A stretch of DNA of 64,000 nt from contig NZ_JAAXGE010000003.1 of NCBI RefSeq assembly GCF_014750685.1, forward strand, positions 496,001 to 560,000, in the 5' to 3' direction. Of the stretch, positions 53,131 through 61,026 are shown one piece after another. This DNA comes from Bacteroides sp. GM023. Lineage in GTDB: Bacteria; Bacteroidota; Bacteroidia; Bacteroidales; Bacteroidaceae. The notes under the pieces are model-generated. The model saw nothing but the letters and a program-made list of their open reading frames with translations. It was not told where the DNA came from and searched no databases. The stretch's first letter is position 1; each line of letters opens with the position of its first letter. The translations under genes and the position numbers were made by a program.

Positions 53131-54024
53131 ATGATAACAGAGCAGCATAAAGATACCGTTTATTTTTCAAACCTTTTCGCAAGGCACTATCCTGAAATTT
53201 ATGGAGATTTATCCGATATTCTTTCTCGTCATCATGTAGCACATGGTACATTGATGCACACTAAAGATTATTGGTGTCGAGACTATATGCCAATACAATG
53301 GGGGTATAAAACTTATATTCAATTCCGTTATGAACCCGATTATTTAGCAGACAAACCACAGTATAAAACTAATATTAATCCTGTATTGAAGGCTATGAGG
53401 GAAAGAATGAATATTACGCAATCTCCACTTATAATTGATGGTGGAAACGTGGTTGTGTGTGAAGTAAAAGAACCATATATGAAAGATTGGAGACCAATTA
53501 TTATTATGACAGAAAAGGTATTTCAGGAAAATTCTCTGATTGATCGGAAAGAAGTGCTCGCAATATTAAAAAAGAATTTTTATGGGGCGGAGATTGTATT
53601 TCTGCCATGGGACAAATCTGATGTCTGTGGTCATACAGATGGGATTATTCATAATGTTGGTGATGGCAAGGTTTTGGTTAATCTGAATGCCTATCCCCTG
53701 AAAATAGCACGAGAGATGAGACGTAGATTGAGTAAATTTTTTGTGGTTGTAGATTTAAAACTTAGTGAGTATCATCATAATAGTTGGGCATATATAAACA
53801 TGCTTCAGACACGTGACGTAATCATTGTTCCCGGACTTGGACTACCGACAGACAGAGAAGCATTAGAACAGATAAAAGAATTGCATCCTTCTTATGAAGG
53901 TCAAATCTATCAGGTAAATATCGCTTCGATTGTAGAGAAATGGGGAGGTGCATTGAATTGTTTGTCTTGGACTATGAGTAAATATATATCTGGCTTAGAG
54001 TGGTTGCTTGAATTTGATGAATAA
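53131..54024 (+). CDS. Agmatine deiminase-like (guanidino-group hydrolase) protein
   Basis: A 297-residue protein of the agmatine deiminase/peptidyl-arginine deiminase superfamily. Visible motifs are DYWCRDYMPIQWG, IDGGNVVVCE, the His region DVCGHTDGIIHNVGDGKVLV and a C-terminal GGALNCLSW with the likely catalytic Cys. It is shorter than usual agmatine deiminases (about 350-380) and no polyamine genes lie nearby, so the substrate may be another guanidino compound. Base composition is AT-rich relative to xylE. First gene of the islet. Confidence 0.82.
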   Translation: MITEQHKDTVYFSNLFARHYPEIYGDLSDILSRHHVAHGTLMHTKDYWCRDYMPIQWGYKTYIQFRYEPDYLADKPQYKTNINPVLKAMRERMNITQSPLIIDGGNVVVCEVKEPYMKDWRPIIIMTEKVFQENSLIDRKEVLAILKKNFYGAEIVFLPWDKSDVCGHTDGIIHNVGDGKVLVNLNAYPLKIAREMRRRLSKFFVVVDLKLSEYHHNSWAYINMLQTRDVIIVPGLGLPTDREALEQIKELHPSYEGQIYQVNIASIVEKWGGALNCLSWTMSKYISGLEWLLEFDE

Positions 54025-54181
54025 GTGATGGCTGTCACTACAAACAAGATAATTCATAAACTCAAAATGTCGTTGATTATTTAATATCATCTAAGCGTGA
54101 AACAAAAAGTCAATATGTTCGACATAAATTTACACTAAAAAGATTATCTTTACCCAAAGAAACATTAACCTTATAATAATC

Positions 54182-54922
54182 ATGGATACTTTAAAAAAAG
54201 AAATTGCAATATTAAGGCAATGTAGTGACTTTAAGGAAATAGAGAAACAACTTCAAACGATTAATAAATTGATAGTTACAAATTATATGTTTGAGTTGAG
54301 TAACGGGCTACGGATTTATCCAATTGAAGTAGAAGCTTATTTTAAAGATTCAAAGTTTAATGATGAGTCTGTGCATGGAAATGAACTGCAAAAAAATAAT
54401 TATGGAAGATTTTATGTCCATCGTACAGGTAAAACGGAGGATTCAAAAATTAAAGGTGGAACAAGAGGAGGCGTTGATATTTGTTTGTCTGATGATGTTG
54501 ATACATATTATGGTATTCTGATAAGAAGCGCAAAGTTTGATGATGGTACAACTAAATTTGGCCCGAATAATGTTTTAAAATTTATTATTGAAGATAAGAA
54601 TGTAGATTATAAAACTTTGGAAAATGATTTTGTTTTAAAAGAAGCTGTTGAAGATTGTCGTGATAGGGAAAATAAATCAATTATCTTACATTCGACACGC
54701 TTTGGCCTAGGTAGAAAACAAAGTGATGATTTCAAAGATTTGCAATTGCGGACAATAGTGGGATTACTGCTCTCGTCTTATGCATACAAGGAAAAGGAAA
54801 ATGTGTTCAGGAACTATATTGTTAATGAAAACTTATCAAAAAAAGAAGCTGAAAAGAGATCTATTGACATTCTAGGGTATTGTCCTAAGTCTTTGATAAA
54901 AAGTATATATGAGGTATTATAG
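54182..54922 (+). CDS. Orphan islet protein
   Basis: A 246-residue soluble protein, markedly AT-rich and Lys-rich. No family is recognised with confidence. The middle reads NNYGRFYVHRTGKTEDSKI, then GGVDICLSD and YYGILIRSAKF, an order that loosely recalls 3-methyladenine DNA glycosylases, but this is only an impression. A -7-like TATCTTTA lies at 54145-54152. It is convergent with the AraC gene, separated by a strong hairpin. Not enough is visible to assign a role. Confidence 0.7.
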   Translation: MDTLKKEIAILRQCSDFKEIEKQLQTINKLIVTNYMFELSNGLRIYPIEVEAYFKDSKFNDESVHGNELQKNNYGRFYVHRTGKTEDSKIKGGTRGGVDICLSDDVDTYYGILIRSAKFDDGTTKFGPNNVLKFIIEDKNVDYKTLENDFVLKEAVEDCRDRENKSIILHSTRFGLGRKQSDDFKDLQLRTIVGLLLSSYAYKEKENVFRNYIVNENLSKKEAEKRSIDILGYCPKSLIKSIYEVL

Positions 54923-54933
54923 CTATTAATTTT

Positions 54934-54967
54934 ATATAAGGGTGATAAATATATGTCACCCTTATAT
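54934..54967. terminator. Bidirectional hairpin inside the islet
   Basis: ATATAAGGGTGA (54934-54945) pairs perfectly with TCACCCTTATAT (54956-54967), between the convergent orphan and AraC-type genes. Confidence 0.85.
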
Positions 54968-54970
54968 GAA

Positions 54971-55864
54971 TTAGCGAACGATTGGAATCCAGATTTCAGT
55001 AAGAAGTCCTTTCGTATCTGTGTCAGTAGGGGAATTCAAGTAATGTTCTAAAACAGGAGTTTCTCCTAAGCGGTAAGATTGTGGTAATTGTTTCAATATT
55101 GTTTCATAAAAAGCATCTAACAATACGTAATCTCCTTGATGGGTATAGACTGCATATGTGCTTTGTGGCAGCTCCATATACTTTATTTGACTGGTAAGAG
55201 AAGGATTGAATCCTGTTTCTTTTTGAATAGTCATGCAAGCATAAAAACGGCATTTTTCTGATGAGGTAATACCTGTATCGTCATAAGCTATGCCCCAATA
55301 ATCTTCCTTATCTGGTAATAAAGAGTTTTCTTCTGCATATTTATATAGGTAATCCCAAGTTTCTGTTTCAAAAGTAGCCGTATTGCAGGTTTCATAATCA
55401 CCGATATAAGATAAAAATAAGACAGGTATTGTTTCGGATTCCACTATACGGCAAGGAGGGATAGGTGAAGGATAAACATGTGCTGTTTCCAATAATTTCT
55501 TTTGTAATTCTCGAGGAGTAAGATTGTATTTTTTTTGAAGTGTATTATTAAACGCTGGTTGGTTGGCAAATCCAATATATTCATATATTTCAGTTATACT
55601 CATATTATTGTCTTTGAGTAACTGCTGGGCATATTCCATGCGTGTGCGAATGATATATTGATGTAATGATTCGCTTGTATAAGCTTTAAACATCAACTGA
55701 AGGTTACGAACAGACATACATGCTATTTTAGCTAATTCAGGTATGGATAACAAACGGTTGAACTCATCCGCCGTTTTACCTGTCCAATTCTTTTGTATCA
55801 TGGAATTTAGATAATGAAGAATTGTTTCAATTTGTCCTTGATAGGAGAATTTGTTAGAACTCAT
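54971..55864 (-). CDS. AraC-family regulator with GyrI-like effector-binding domain
   Basis: A 297-residue transcription regulator. The AraC DNA-binding domain is N-terminal (about 12-115; IPELAKIACMSVRNLQLMFK, ITEIYEYIGFANQPAFNNTL, TPRELQKKL). A GyrI-like small-molecule-binding domain follows (about 140-297; PVLFLSYIGDYETCNTATF, YMELPQSTYAVYTHQGDY). This layout matches Rob/SoxS-related multidrug sensors. The gene begins 10 bp from the right 43-bp repeat and lacks a clear own -7 box, so it may be read from the upstream HU-like gene. Confidence 0.9.
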   Translation of the reverse strand: MSSNKFSYQGQIETILHYLNSMIQKNWTGKTADEFNRLLSIPELAKIACMSVRNLQLMFKAYTSESLHQYIIRTRMEYAQQLLKDNNMSITEIYEYIGFANQPAFNNTLQKKYNLTPRELQKKLLETAHVYPSPIPPCRIVESETIPVLFLSYIGDYETCNTATFETETWDYLYKYAEENSLLPDKEDYWGIAYDDTGITSSEKCRFYACMTIQKETGFNPSLTSQIKYMELPQSTYAVYTHQGDYVLLDAFYETILKQLPQSYRLGETPVLEHYLNSPTDTDTKGLLTEIWIPIVR

Positions 55865-55873
55865 ATTTTTTTA

Positions 55874-55916
55874 CTTTATATGCATATCTTTCAGTAAATC
55901 AATAGCTTATTTTGCA
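55874..55916. repeat. Right copy of the 43-bp direct repeat (attR-like)
   Basis: Identical to 52982-53024. Its last 10 bp (55907-55916) are the 3' end and stop codon of the HU-like gene on the minus strand, a typical situation for a site-specific insertion at the end of a gene. Confidence 0.92.
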
Positions 55917-56539
55917 TCAACTATATTTCTGGATATTCCAAACCATCCCGGCACAGGAAAATAAAAAGGAGAACGAAGATACCCCGGATGGGATAATTTC
56001 CCTTCATCCACCCGTTTCTGTAATCTGCGAAGCGCAGTTGCCTTCCGTAACCCACAGATAGAGCAAAGCTGTTGTGTAGTGATGTAAGAGTTGTCTCTAA
56101 AAAACTCTGCCAGTTTTCCATCAATTTCTATATCGCTTAATTCTTGTGAACGCCGGGGCTCGCTCACTTTCTCAAAAGTGGTAGCTTTTAATTCACGAAG
56201 CAAGTCTTTCTCCGGTGTGAAGACGATTCCACTGCAATGGACGTTTTCGGCACGCATCTCTTTTGGAGAACGTACTTCAGGAGATTCAGCCTTGATACGG
56301 AATGAACCGACCCCGGGAATATGAATGCTGTTACCATTGGATAATTCTTGTTTGAAAACATCTGCGAACTCTATAAAAGAGCCTATTACGTCGCTTTGTC
56401 TTAAACTACTTCTGGATTCAATCCTTTCGGCAATATCCTCTAGTGTAATGGTATCCCGTACGACCAGTCGGGCGTGATATCTCGTTTTATTGGAGTCTTT
56501 GGGTTGAGGAGTCAGGAAGAAATCATAAAGTGCATTCAT
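55907..56539 (-). CDS. HU/IHF-like DNA-binding protein with C-terminal helix-turn-helix
   Basis: A 210-residue protein. The N-terminal half (about 1-125) has the Bacteroidetes HU-like layout: TRYHARLVVRDTITLEDIAE, FADVFKQELSNGNSIHIPGV and GSFRIKAESPEVRSP. The C-terminal part (about 135-200; LCSICGLRKATALRRLQKRV) looks like a winged helix. Its stop codon lies in the right 43-bp repeat. It is divergent from the VapE-like gene; a repeat cluster lies upstream of its start. Confidence 0.87.
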   Translation of the reverse strand: MNALYDFFLTPQPKDSNKTRYHARLVVRDTITLEDIAERIESRSSLRQSDVIGSFIEFADVFKQELSNGNSIHIPGVGSFRIKAESPEVRSPKEMRAENVHCSGIVFTPEKDLLRELKATTFEKVSEPRRSQELSDIEIDGKLAEFFRDNSYITTQQLCSICGLRKATALRRLQKRVDEGKLSHPGYLRSPFYFPVPGWFGISRNIVDAK

Positions 56540-56616
56540 TGCTTTAGTTGTTTTGTGCGCATCAATTAGCAGATTTACGCAGTTGTTTTATTTTTTTGTG
56601 CCTATCTATTGATTGG

Positions 56617-56710
56617 CTCACATTATGTGCAACAGCTAACTCACATATTGTGCAACAACTGTTGCTCATTATGTGCGACAGCTATCGCACAATTGGTGCT
56701 ACAACTAATA
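56617..56710. repeat. Four imperfect 21-25-bp repeats upstream of the HU-like gene
   Basis: Units begin at 56617, 56640, 56665 and 56686. Each has a CACATTATGTG-like palindrome followed by CAACAGCTA or a variant. They fill much of the 327-bp gap between the HU-like start (56539) and the VapE-like start (56867). Likely protein-binding sites, for example for the HU-like protein itself. Confidence 0.8.
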
Positions 56711-56830
56711 TGATGCGTCAAAATTACTAATTATTCTAATCAAAAACAATACTTCAACGGTTTATTTCTGTTAGTTCATTTTATTAAAAAGAATGAAGCT
56801 ACTTATTTGCAAATCCGGTCTTTAGTATTA

Positions 56831-56838
56831 TACTTTTG
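56831..56838 (+). promoter_or_regulatory. -7 box TACTTTTG of the VapE-like gene
   Basis: TAnnTTTG match 28 bp before ATG 56867. The longer frame beginning at TTG 56807 would start before the transcript. Confidence 0.65.
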
Positions 56839-56866
56839 TGTCTCAAATTTCATAATAATTAAAAGA

Positions 56867-58180
56867 ATGACGAATATGAAGACAATGATTAGAGAAATGG
56901 TAGAGACAATAAAACAGTTATTTGTACAGAAACAGTTGCAGAAACCGGTAGCTGCGGAATCTGCAATACCGGAGAAGGCAGAACAAGCGGTTACGGAGAA
57001 TAAACCGGAAAAAAATCCTAAGCCTAATAATAAATGGAACAAGTCGTTGACCTTACAATTAAAGGAGTATTTGGATAATAATTTTGTATTTCGCTATAAT
57101 AGCCTGACAGGTGCAACGGAGTACAGAGGGATAAGTGAAAAGAATGTTTTTCGCCCCATTAATGAACGCGAAATGAATGGTATTATTGTGGACGCCCGTT
57201 TGGATGGAATTCCTTGTTGGAGAGGGGATGTGCCTACCTTTGTCCTGTCAAACAAAGTTGAGTCTTATAATCCTTTTCATCTTTATGTAAAGGAGTTGCC
57301 GCCTTGGGATGGAGTAGACCGGGTGACCCCTTTATTATTAAGGGTTTCGGATAATGAACTTTGGCTGAAAGGAGGGCGTTGTTGGTTGCGGGCGATGCTT
57401 TCGCAATGGAGTGGGGAAGAACGTTTGCATGCCAATGTACTTACACCTGTATTAATAAGTGGAAAGCAGGGATTGAGCAAAAGTACCTTCTGCCGTTTAT
57501 TAATGCCGGATTCACTGCGATGTTATTTTCTGGATAATTTGAATCTGGCGACAGGCAGTTCCCCGGAGAAAAAACTGGTAAAGAACGGCTTGATTAATTT
57601 GGACGAATTTGATAAAATAAAAGAGAGCCAACAGGCTACATTAAAAAATCTTCTCCAAATGGTGAATGTATCCGTTTTTCATGGCAAGCGATTGGGATGG
57701 GTGAACGAGCCCCGTCTCGCTTCTTTTATTGCAACAACAAATGTTTATCAGGTTCTAACCGATCCTACGGGAAGCCGCCGTTTCCTTTGTGTAGAAGTCT
57801 TGAAACCGATATCGGAAGAGCCATTGGAGCATAAACAGATATACGCACAGCTAAAAGAAGAATTGGAGTCCAATGCACCGGAACATTTAAACAAGGAAGA
57901 AGAAAAAGCTTTGCAGAAATACAACAAGGCATATTATCGTCAGTCTTTATTGGAGGATGTGTTTCATTGCTGCTTCCGTCGTCCTCTTGATACGGAAAAA
58001 GGTATTTGGCTGACAACTGCCGAAATATTTCAGATAATGCGTAAATTCAATTCGGCTGCTTTGAGGGATATATCTGCACGGCAATTAAGTCTAAGACTAT
58101 CTGCAATGGGATTTTTTGCCAAACATACGTCTTTTGGGAATCGCTATTATGTATTTAATCTTTTGGCTACGAAAGAGTAG
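56867..58180 (+). CDS. VapE/DUF3874-like P-loop ATPase
   Basis: A 437-residue virulence-associated-E-like protein. Walker A is SGKQGLSKST (G199-K205-S206), Walker B INLDEFDK (D246/E247), followed by the sensor region FIATTNVYQVLTDPTGSRRF. The C-terminal part resembles DUF3874 (QKYNKAYYRQSLLEDVFHCC). Relatives occur in phage satellites and Bacteroidetes chromosomes as helicase- or primase-associated ATPases. Here no primase, integrase or phage gene accompanies it. Confidence 0.88.
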   Translation: MTNMKTMIREMVETIKQLFVQKQLQKPVAAESAIPEKAEQAVTENKPEKNPKPNNKWNKSLTLQLKEYLDNNFVFRYNSLTGATEYRGISEKNVFRPINEREMNGIIVDARLDGIPCWRGDVPTFVLSNKVESYNPFHLYVKELPPWDGVDRVTPLLLRVSDNELWLKGGRCWLRAMLSQWSGEERLHANVLTPVLISGKQGLSKSTFCRLLMPDSLRCYFLDNLNLATGSSPEKKLVKNGLINLDEFDKIKESQQATLKNLLQMVNVSVFHGKRLGWVNEPRLASFIATTNVYQVLTDPTGSRRFLCVEVLKPISEEPLEHKQIYAQLKEELESNAPEHLNKEEEKALQKYNKAYYRQSLLEDVFHCCFRRPLDTEKGIWLTTAEIFQIMRKFNSAALRDISARQLSLRLSAMGFFAKHTSFGNRYYVFNLLATKE

Positions 58181-58258
58181 TGTCATTGTATTAGGCTATG
58201 TTTAAGGTGATTACGTTGAAAAGTGATTTGCTGATTAGGATATCTAAAAAAACAAACT

Positions 58259-58297
58259 CCCGCTTTACGTTCGTCTGGTGATACGACGGAAAGCGGG
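58259..58297. terminator. Bidirectional terminator after the VapE-like gene
   Basis: CCCGCTTT (58259-58266) pairs with AAAGCGGG (58290-58297) with further inner CGT/ACG pairing. The minus strand continues to a T7 run, so it mainly serves the gene at 58323-58796. Confidence 0.8.
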
Positions 58298-58322
58298 ATA
58301 TTTGAACGAATATCAGTTTGTG

Positions 58323-58796
58323 TTATTCGTTGGTTACATTCTGAGTTTCGGATGGTTTGCCACCCAAGAGTCTTTCCAAGTCACGTAATTGGCGATGATA
58401 GTCTTGCAATATCTGACTGATGAAACCACGATGAAAGGAAGCCGCGATCAGGAAGTCCGACCATTTCGTCCATTCTTCAAATATTTTTTGGCATTCTGCA
58501 CGAGGTGAATTTTGTAAAGCCAGAAAATGCAGGCAAGCCTTTTGCATCTCCGGCATTCCATTTTCCCATGGACGGTCAAAGTTGGCCAACGCTTTAATAA
58601 AATGCTTGATTTTGTGGTGTAACGCTCCCAAACGTTGCGTTTCCGAACAATCGGCCGATACGGTAGGGCATAGTCGTCGTGATTGGTCTAAATAAAACTG
58701 CTTTAATTTCTCTTTTTCTTCCGGATTGGAAAAATCTGCTTCCTGCCGATTGCTTCGAACGGCTTTTACAGGTGCATTGCTTTGTTCTTCATGCAT
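58323..58796 (-). CDS. Orphan soluble protein behind a structured leader
   Basis: A 157-residue protein from ATG 58796, rich in charged and aromatic residues and mostly helical (QRLGALHHKIKHFIKALANF, CQKIFEEWTKWSDFL, QILQDYHRQLRDLERLL). No family is recognised. A longer frame reaches ATG 58883, but that stretch (QLLWSVSQRERRNRFF) coincides with RNA hairpins and an attenuator-like T-run, so the shorter start is preferred. The promoter is about 200 bp upstream. Confidence 0.72.
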   Translation of the reverse strand: MHEEQSNAPVKAVRSNRQEADFSNPEEKEKLKQFYLDQSRRLCPTVSADCSETQRLGALHHKIKHFIKALANFDRPWENGMPEMQKACLHFLALQNSPRAECQKIFEEWTKWSDFLIAASFHRGFISQILQDYHRQLRDLERLLGGKPSETQNVTNE

Positions 58797-58995
58797 GATG
58801 CAACGGTTTTTAAAATAGGCGGGAATAAAAAAACGGTTCCGCCTTTCCCGTTGACTAACACTCCACAGAAGCTGGGGACGCATTAACGTTCCCCACGGGG
58901 GTACGAAACCGCATATCTACGACAGTAACAGGCATAAAAATGCCTGCCACTGGAGTTGAAGCAGGTTCACTGCTTCTGTGGATATAAAATGTTAG
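58797..58995 (-). ncRNA. About 200-nt structured 5' leader or small RNA with attenuator-like end
   Basis: The minus-strand RNA would run from about 58995 to the ATG at 58796. TCCACAGAAGC near its 5' end (plus 58972-58982) pairs perfectly over 11 bp with GCTTCTGTGGA near its 3' end (58862-58872). An alternative local hairpin GAAGCAG/CTGCTTC (58958-58976) competes with it. Inside are CAGGCAT/ATGCCTG with a four-base loop (58929-58946) and CCCC/GGGG (58891-58901). A short hairpin AACGG/CCGTT (58832-58852) is followed by an eight-T run before the gene. No known riboswitch class is recognised. Confidence 0.6.
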
Positions 58996-59001
58996 TCGTT
59001 G

Positions 59002-59032
59002 CAAATGTACGATAATTTTTGGAAGTCACAAA
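59002..59032 (-). promoter_or_regulatory. Exact consensus promoter for the structured leader
   Basis: On the minus strand TTTG (59029-59032), a 19-bp gap and TACATTTG (59002-59009): a full match to the Bacteroidales TTTG-N19-TAnnTTTG promoter. Confidence 0.85.
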
Positions 59033-59163
59033 TTAAATAGCGCAAGAATCTGTGTGAAAATTATGTGATGTTATGAAGTGCTGTAGCTATTTTTAAAGCA
59101 CATCTTAAAATTAGGTATAATGCATTTTTTATTTTGTAATGACTAATGTATAAAGATAAACAG

Positions 59164-59171
59164 TACCTTTG
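59164..59171 (+). promoter_or_regulatory. -7 box TACCTTTG of the GNAT-nitrilase gene
   Basis: TAnnTTTG match 30 bp before ATG 59202. The TTG at 59169 that opens the longer frame is part of the box. Confidence 0.75.
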
Positions 59172-59201
59172 CATTGTCTTTATATAAAAACACGTATTGT
59201 T

Positions 59202-60740
59202 ATGGAACAACATCCGATTAAAATTAATAAAGTGCAGATACGTAACCTTCAAATAGAAGATTACACACAATTATCCCAATCGTTTACCCGTGTTTATTCT
59301 GACGGTAGCGATGTGTTCTGGACTCATGCCCAAATCAAGAAATTAATAAGTATTTTCCCGGAAGGACAGATTGTAACAGTGGTTGACGATAAAATTGTAG
59401 GTTGTGCCCTGTCTATTATTGTCGATTATGACAAAGTGAAGAATGACCATACTTATGCGCAAGTCACTGGTAAGGAAACTTTCAATACGCATAATCCCAA
59501 AGGGAATATCCTATATGGTATTGAAGTGTTTATTCATCCGGGATACCGTGGATTGCGCCTGGCACGCCGTATGTATGAGTATCGTAAGGAACTTTGTGAG
59601 ACATTGAATTTGAAAGCCATCATGTTCGGCGGACGTATTCCTAATTATCATAAGTATGCTGATAAGATGCGTCCGAAAGAATATATCGCACGGGTTCGCC
59701 AACGTGAAATTTATGACCCGGTTCTTACTTTCCAATTATCGAATGATTTCCATGTTCGCAAGGTAATGACCAATTATCTTCCGAACGATGAAGAATCGAA
59801 ACATTATGCTTGTTTGCTACAATGGGATAATATCTATTATCAGCCACCTACGCAAGAATATATAAATCCTAAAACGACCGTTCGTGTGGGGTTGGTACAA
59901 TGGCAGATGCGTAGTTATAAAACATTGGACGATTTGTTTGAACAGGTCGAATTCTTTGTAGATGCAGTATCGGATTATAAAAGTGACTTTGTACTTTTCC
60001 CGGAATATTTTAATGCACCTTTGATGTCGAAGTATAATGATAAAGGTGAATCACAGGCTATTCGCGGATTGGCGCAATATACAGATGAAATTCGGGAACG
60101 GTTTGTAAATCTGGCTATTAGCTATAATATAAATATCATAACCGGTAGTATGCCATACGTAAAAGAGGACGGACTGCTTTATAACGTAGGATTCCTTTGC
60201 CGGCGTGACGGAACATACGAAATGTATGAGAAGATGCACGTCACTCCTGATGAAATAAAAAGTTGGGGACTTAATGGCGGCAGGCTGTTGAATACCTTTG
60301 ATACCGATTGCGCGAAGATTGGCGTTTTGATTTGCTATGATGTAGAGTTTCCCGAACTTTCCCGTTTGATGGCAGACCAGGGAATGCAGATATTGTTTGT
60401 ACCTTTCTTGACAGATACGCAGAATGCTTATTCCCGTGTTCGTGTCTGCGCACAGGCACGTGCCATTGAAAATGAATGTTTCGTAGTCATTGCAGGAAGT
60501 GTGGGCAATCTTCCCCGTGTACATAATATGGATATTCAATATGCCCAGTCCGGCGTATTTACTCCATGTGACTTTGCTTTCCCGACCGATGGAAAGAGGG
60601 CAGAGGCAACTCCGAATACGGAAATGATTCTGGTGTCGGATGTTGACCTGGACTTATTGAACGCGCTGCATACTTATGGAAGTGTCCGTAATTTGAAAGA
60701 CCGTAGGAATGATGTTTACGAGGTCAGACTAAAGAAATAA
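59202..60740 (+). CDS. GNAT acetyltransferase fused to a carbon-nitrogen hydrolase
   Basis: A 512-residue two-domain enzyme. The N-terminal GNAT domain (about 10-200) has an acetyl-CoA loop around IHPGYRGLRLARRMYEYRKE. The C-terminal nitrilase-like amidase domain (about 228-512) has the catalytic triad E268 (LFPEYF), K344 (YEKMHVTPDE) and C378 (LICYDVEFPE). Such fusions are found in many bacteria; the substrate is not established. Transcribed alone, ended by a complex hairpin region. Confidence 0.92.
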   Translation: MEQHPIKINKVQIRNLQIEDYTQLSQSFTRVYSDGSDVFWTHAQIKKLISIFPEGQIVTVVDDKIVGCALSIIVDYDKVKNDHTYAQVTGKETFNTHNPKGNILYGIEVFIHPGYRGLRLARRMYEYRKELCETLNLKAIMFGGRIPNYHKYADKMRPKEYIARVRQREIYDPVLTFQLSNDFHVRKVMTNYLPNDEESKHYACLLQWDNIYYQPPTQEYINPKTTVRVGLVQWQMRSYKTLDDLFEQVEFFVDAVSDYKSDFVLFPEYFNAPLMSKYNDKGESQAIRGLAQYTDEIRERFVNLAISYNINIITGSMPYVKEDGLLYNVGFLCRRDGTYEMYEKMHVTPDEIKSWGLNGGRLLNTFDTDCAKIGVLICYDVEFPELSRLMADQGMQILFVPFLTDTQNAYSRVRVCAQARAIENECFVVIAGSVGNLPRVHNMDIQYAQSGVFTPCDFAFPTDGKRAEATPNTEMILVSDVDLDLLNALHTYGSVRNLKDRRNDVYEVRLKK

Positions 60741-60747
60741 AATGGTA

Positions 60748-60818
60748 ACGCTATCCTGTTAAGATGGCGTCACTATATGCTTCGGATAGCGTCACTATTT
60801 GGAGCATATAGTGACGCC
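60748..60818 (+). terminator. Interleaved hairpins (possible pseudoknot) after the GNAT-nitrilase gene
   Basis: ACGCTATCC (60748-60756) pairs with GGATAGCGT (60784-60792). GGCGTCACTATATGCT (60766-60781) pairs perfectly over 16 bp with AGCATATAGTGACGCC (60803-60818), followed by CTTTTTA. The arms are interleaved, so the two stems form a pseudoknot or exclude one another. The second works as a terminator. The rest of the gap to 61026 shows nothing clear. Confidence 0.75.
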
Positions 60819-61026
60819 CTTTTTATGATGTGAAAACGGCATATGCAAGTGTGACTGATTTGACTATAAAACTAGCAGGAGAAGCCCGATTTCATTGAAA
60901 AGGTCAGATTTTGTCCTTTTTTGAATAACGATTGTCACTGTTCTTATGAACTTATTGCGATTTTTGCCAACGTAATTATGCAATAAAACAGAAATCTTCT
61001 TATTAATAAAAAGACTTAAGCAAAAA

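Noticed and set aside
52982..55916. Insertion sequence or transposon as the cause of the islet
   Set aside because: No transposase, no terminal inverted repeats at the boundaries, and the 43-bp direct repeats are far too long for a target-site duplication.
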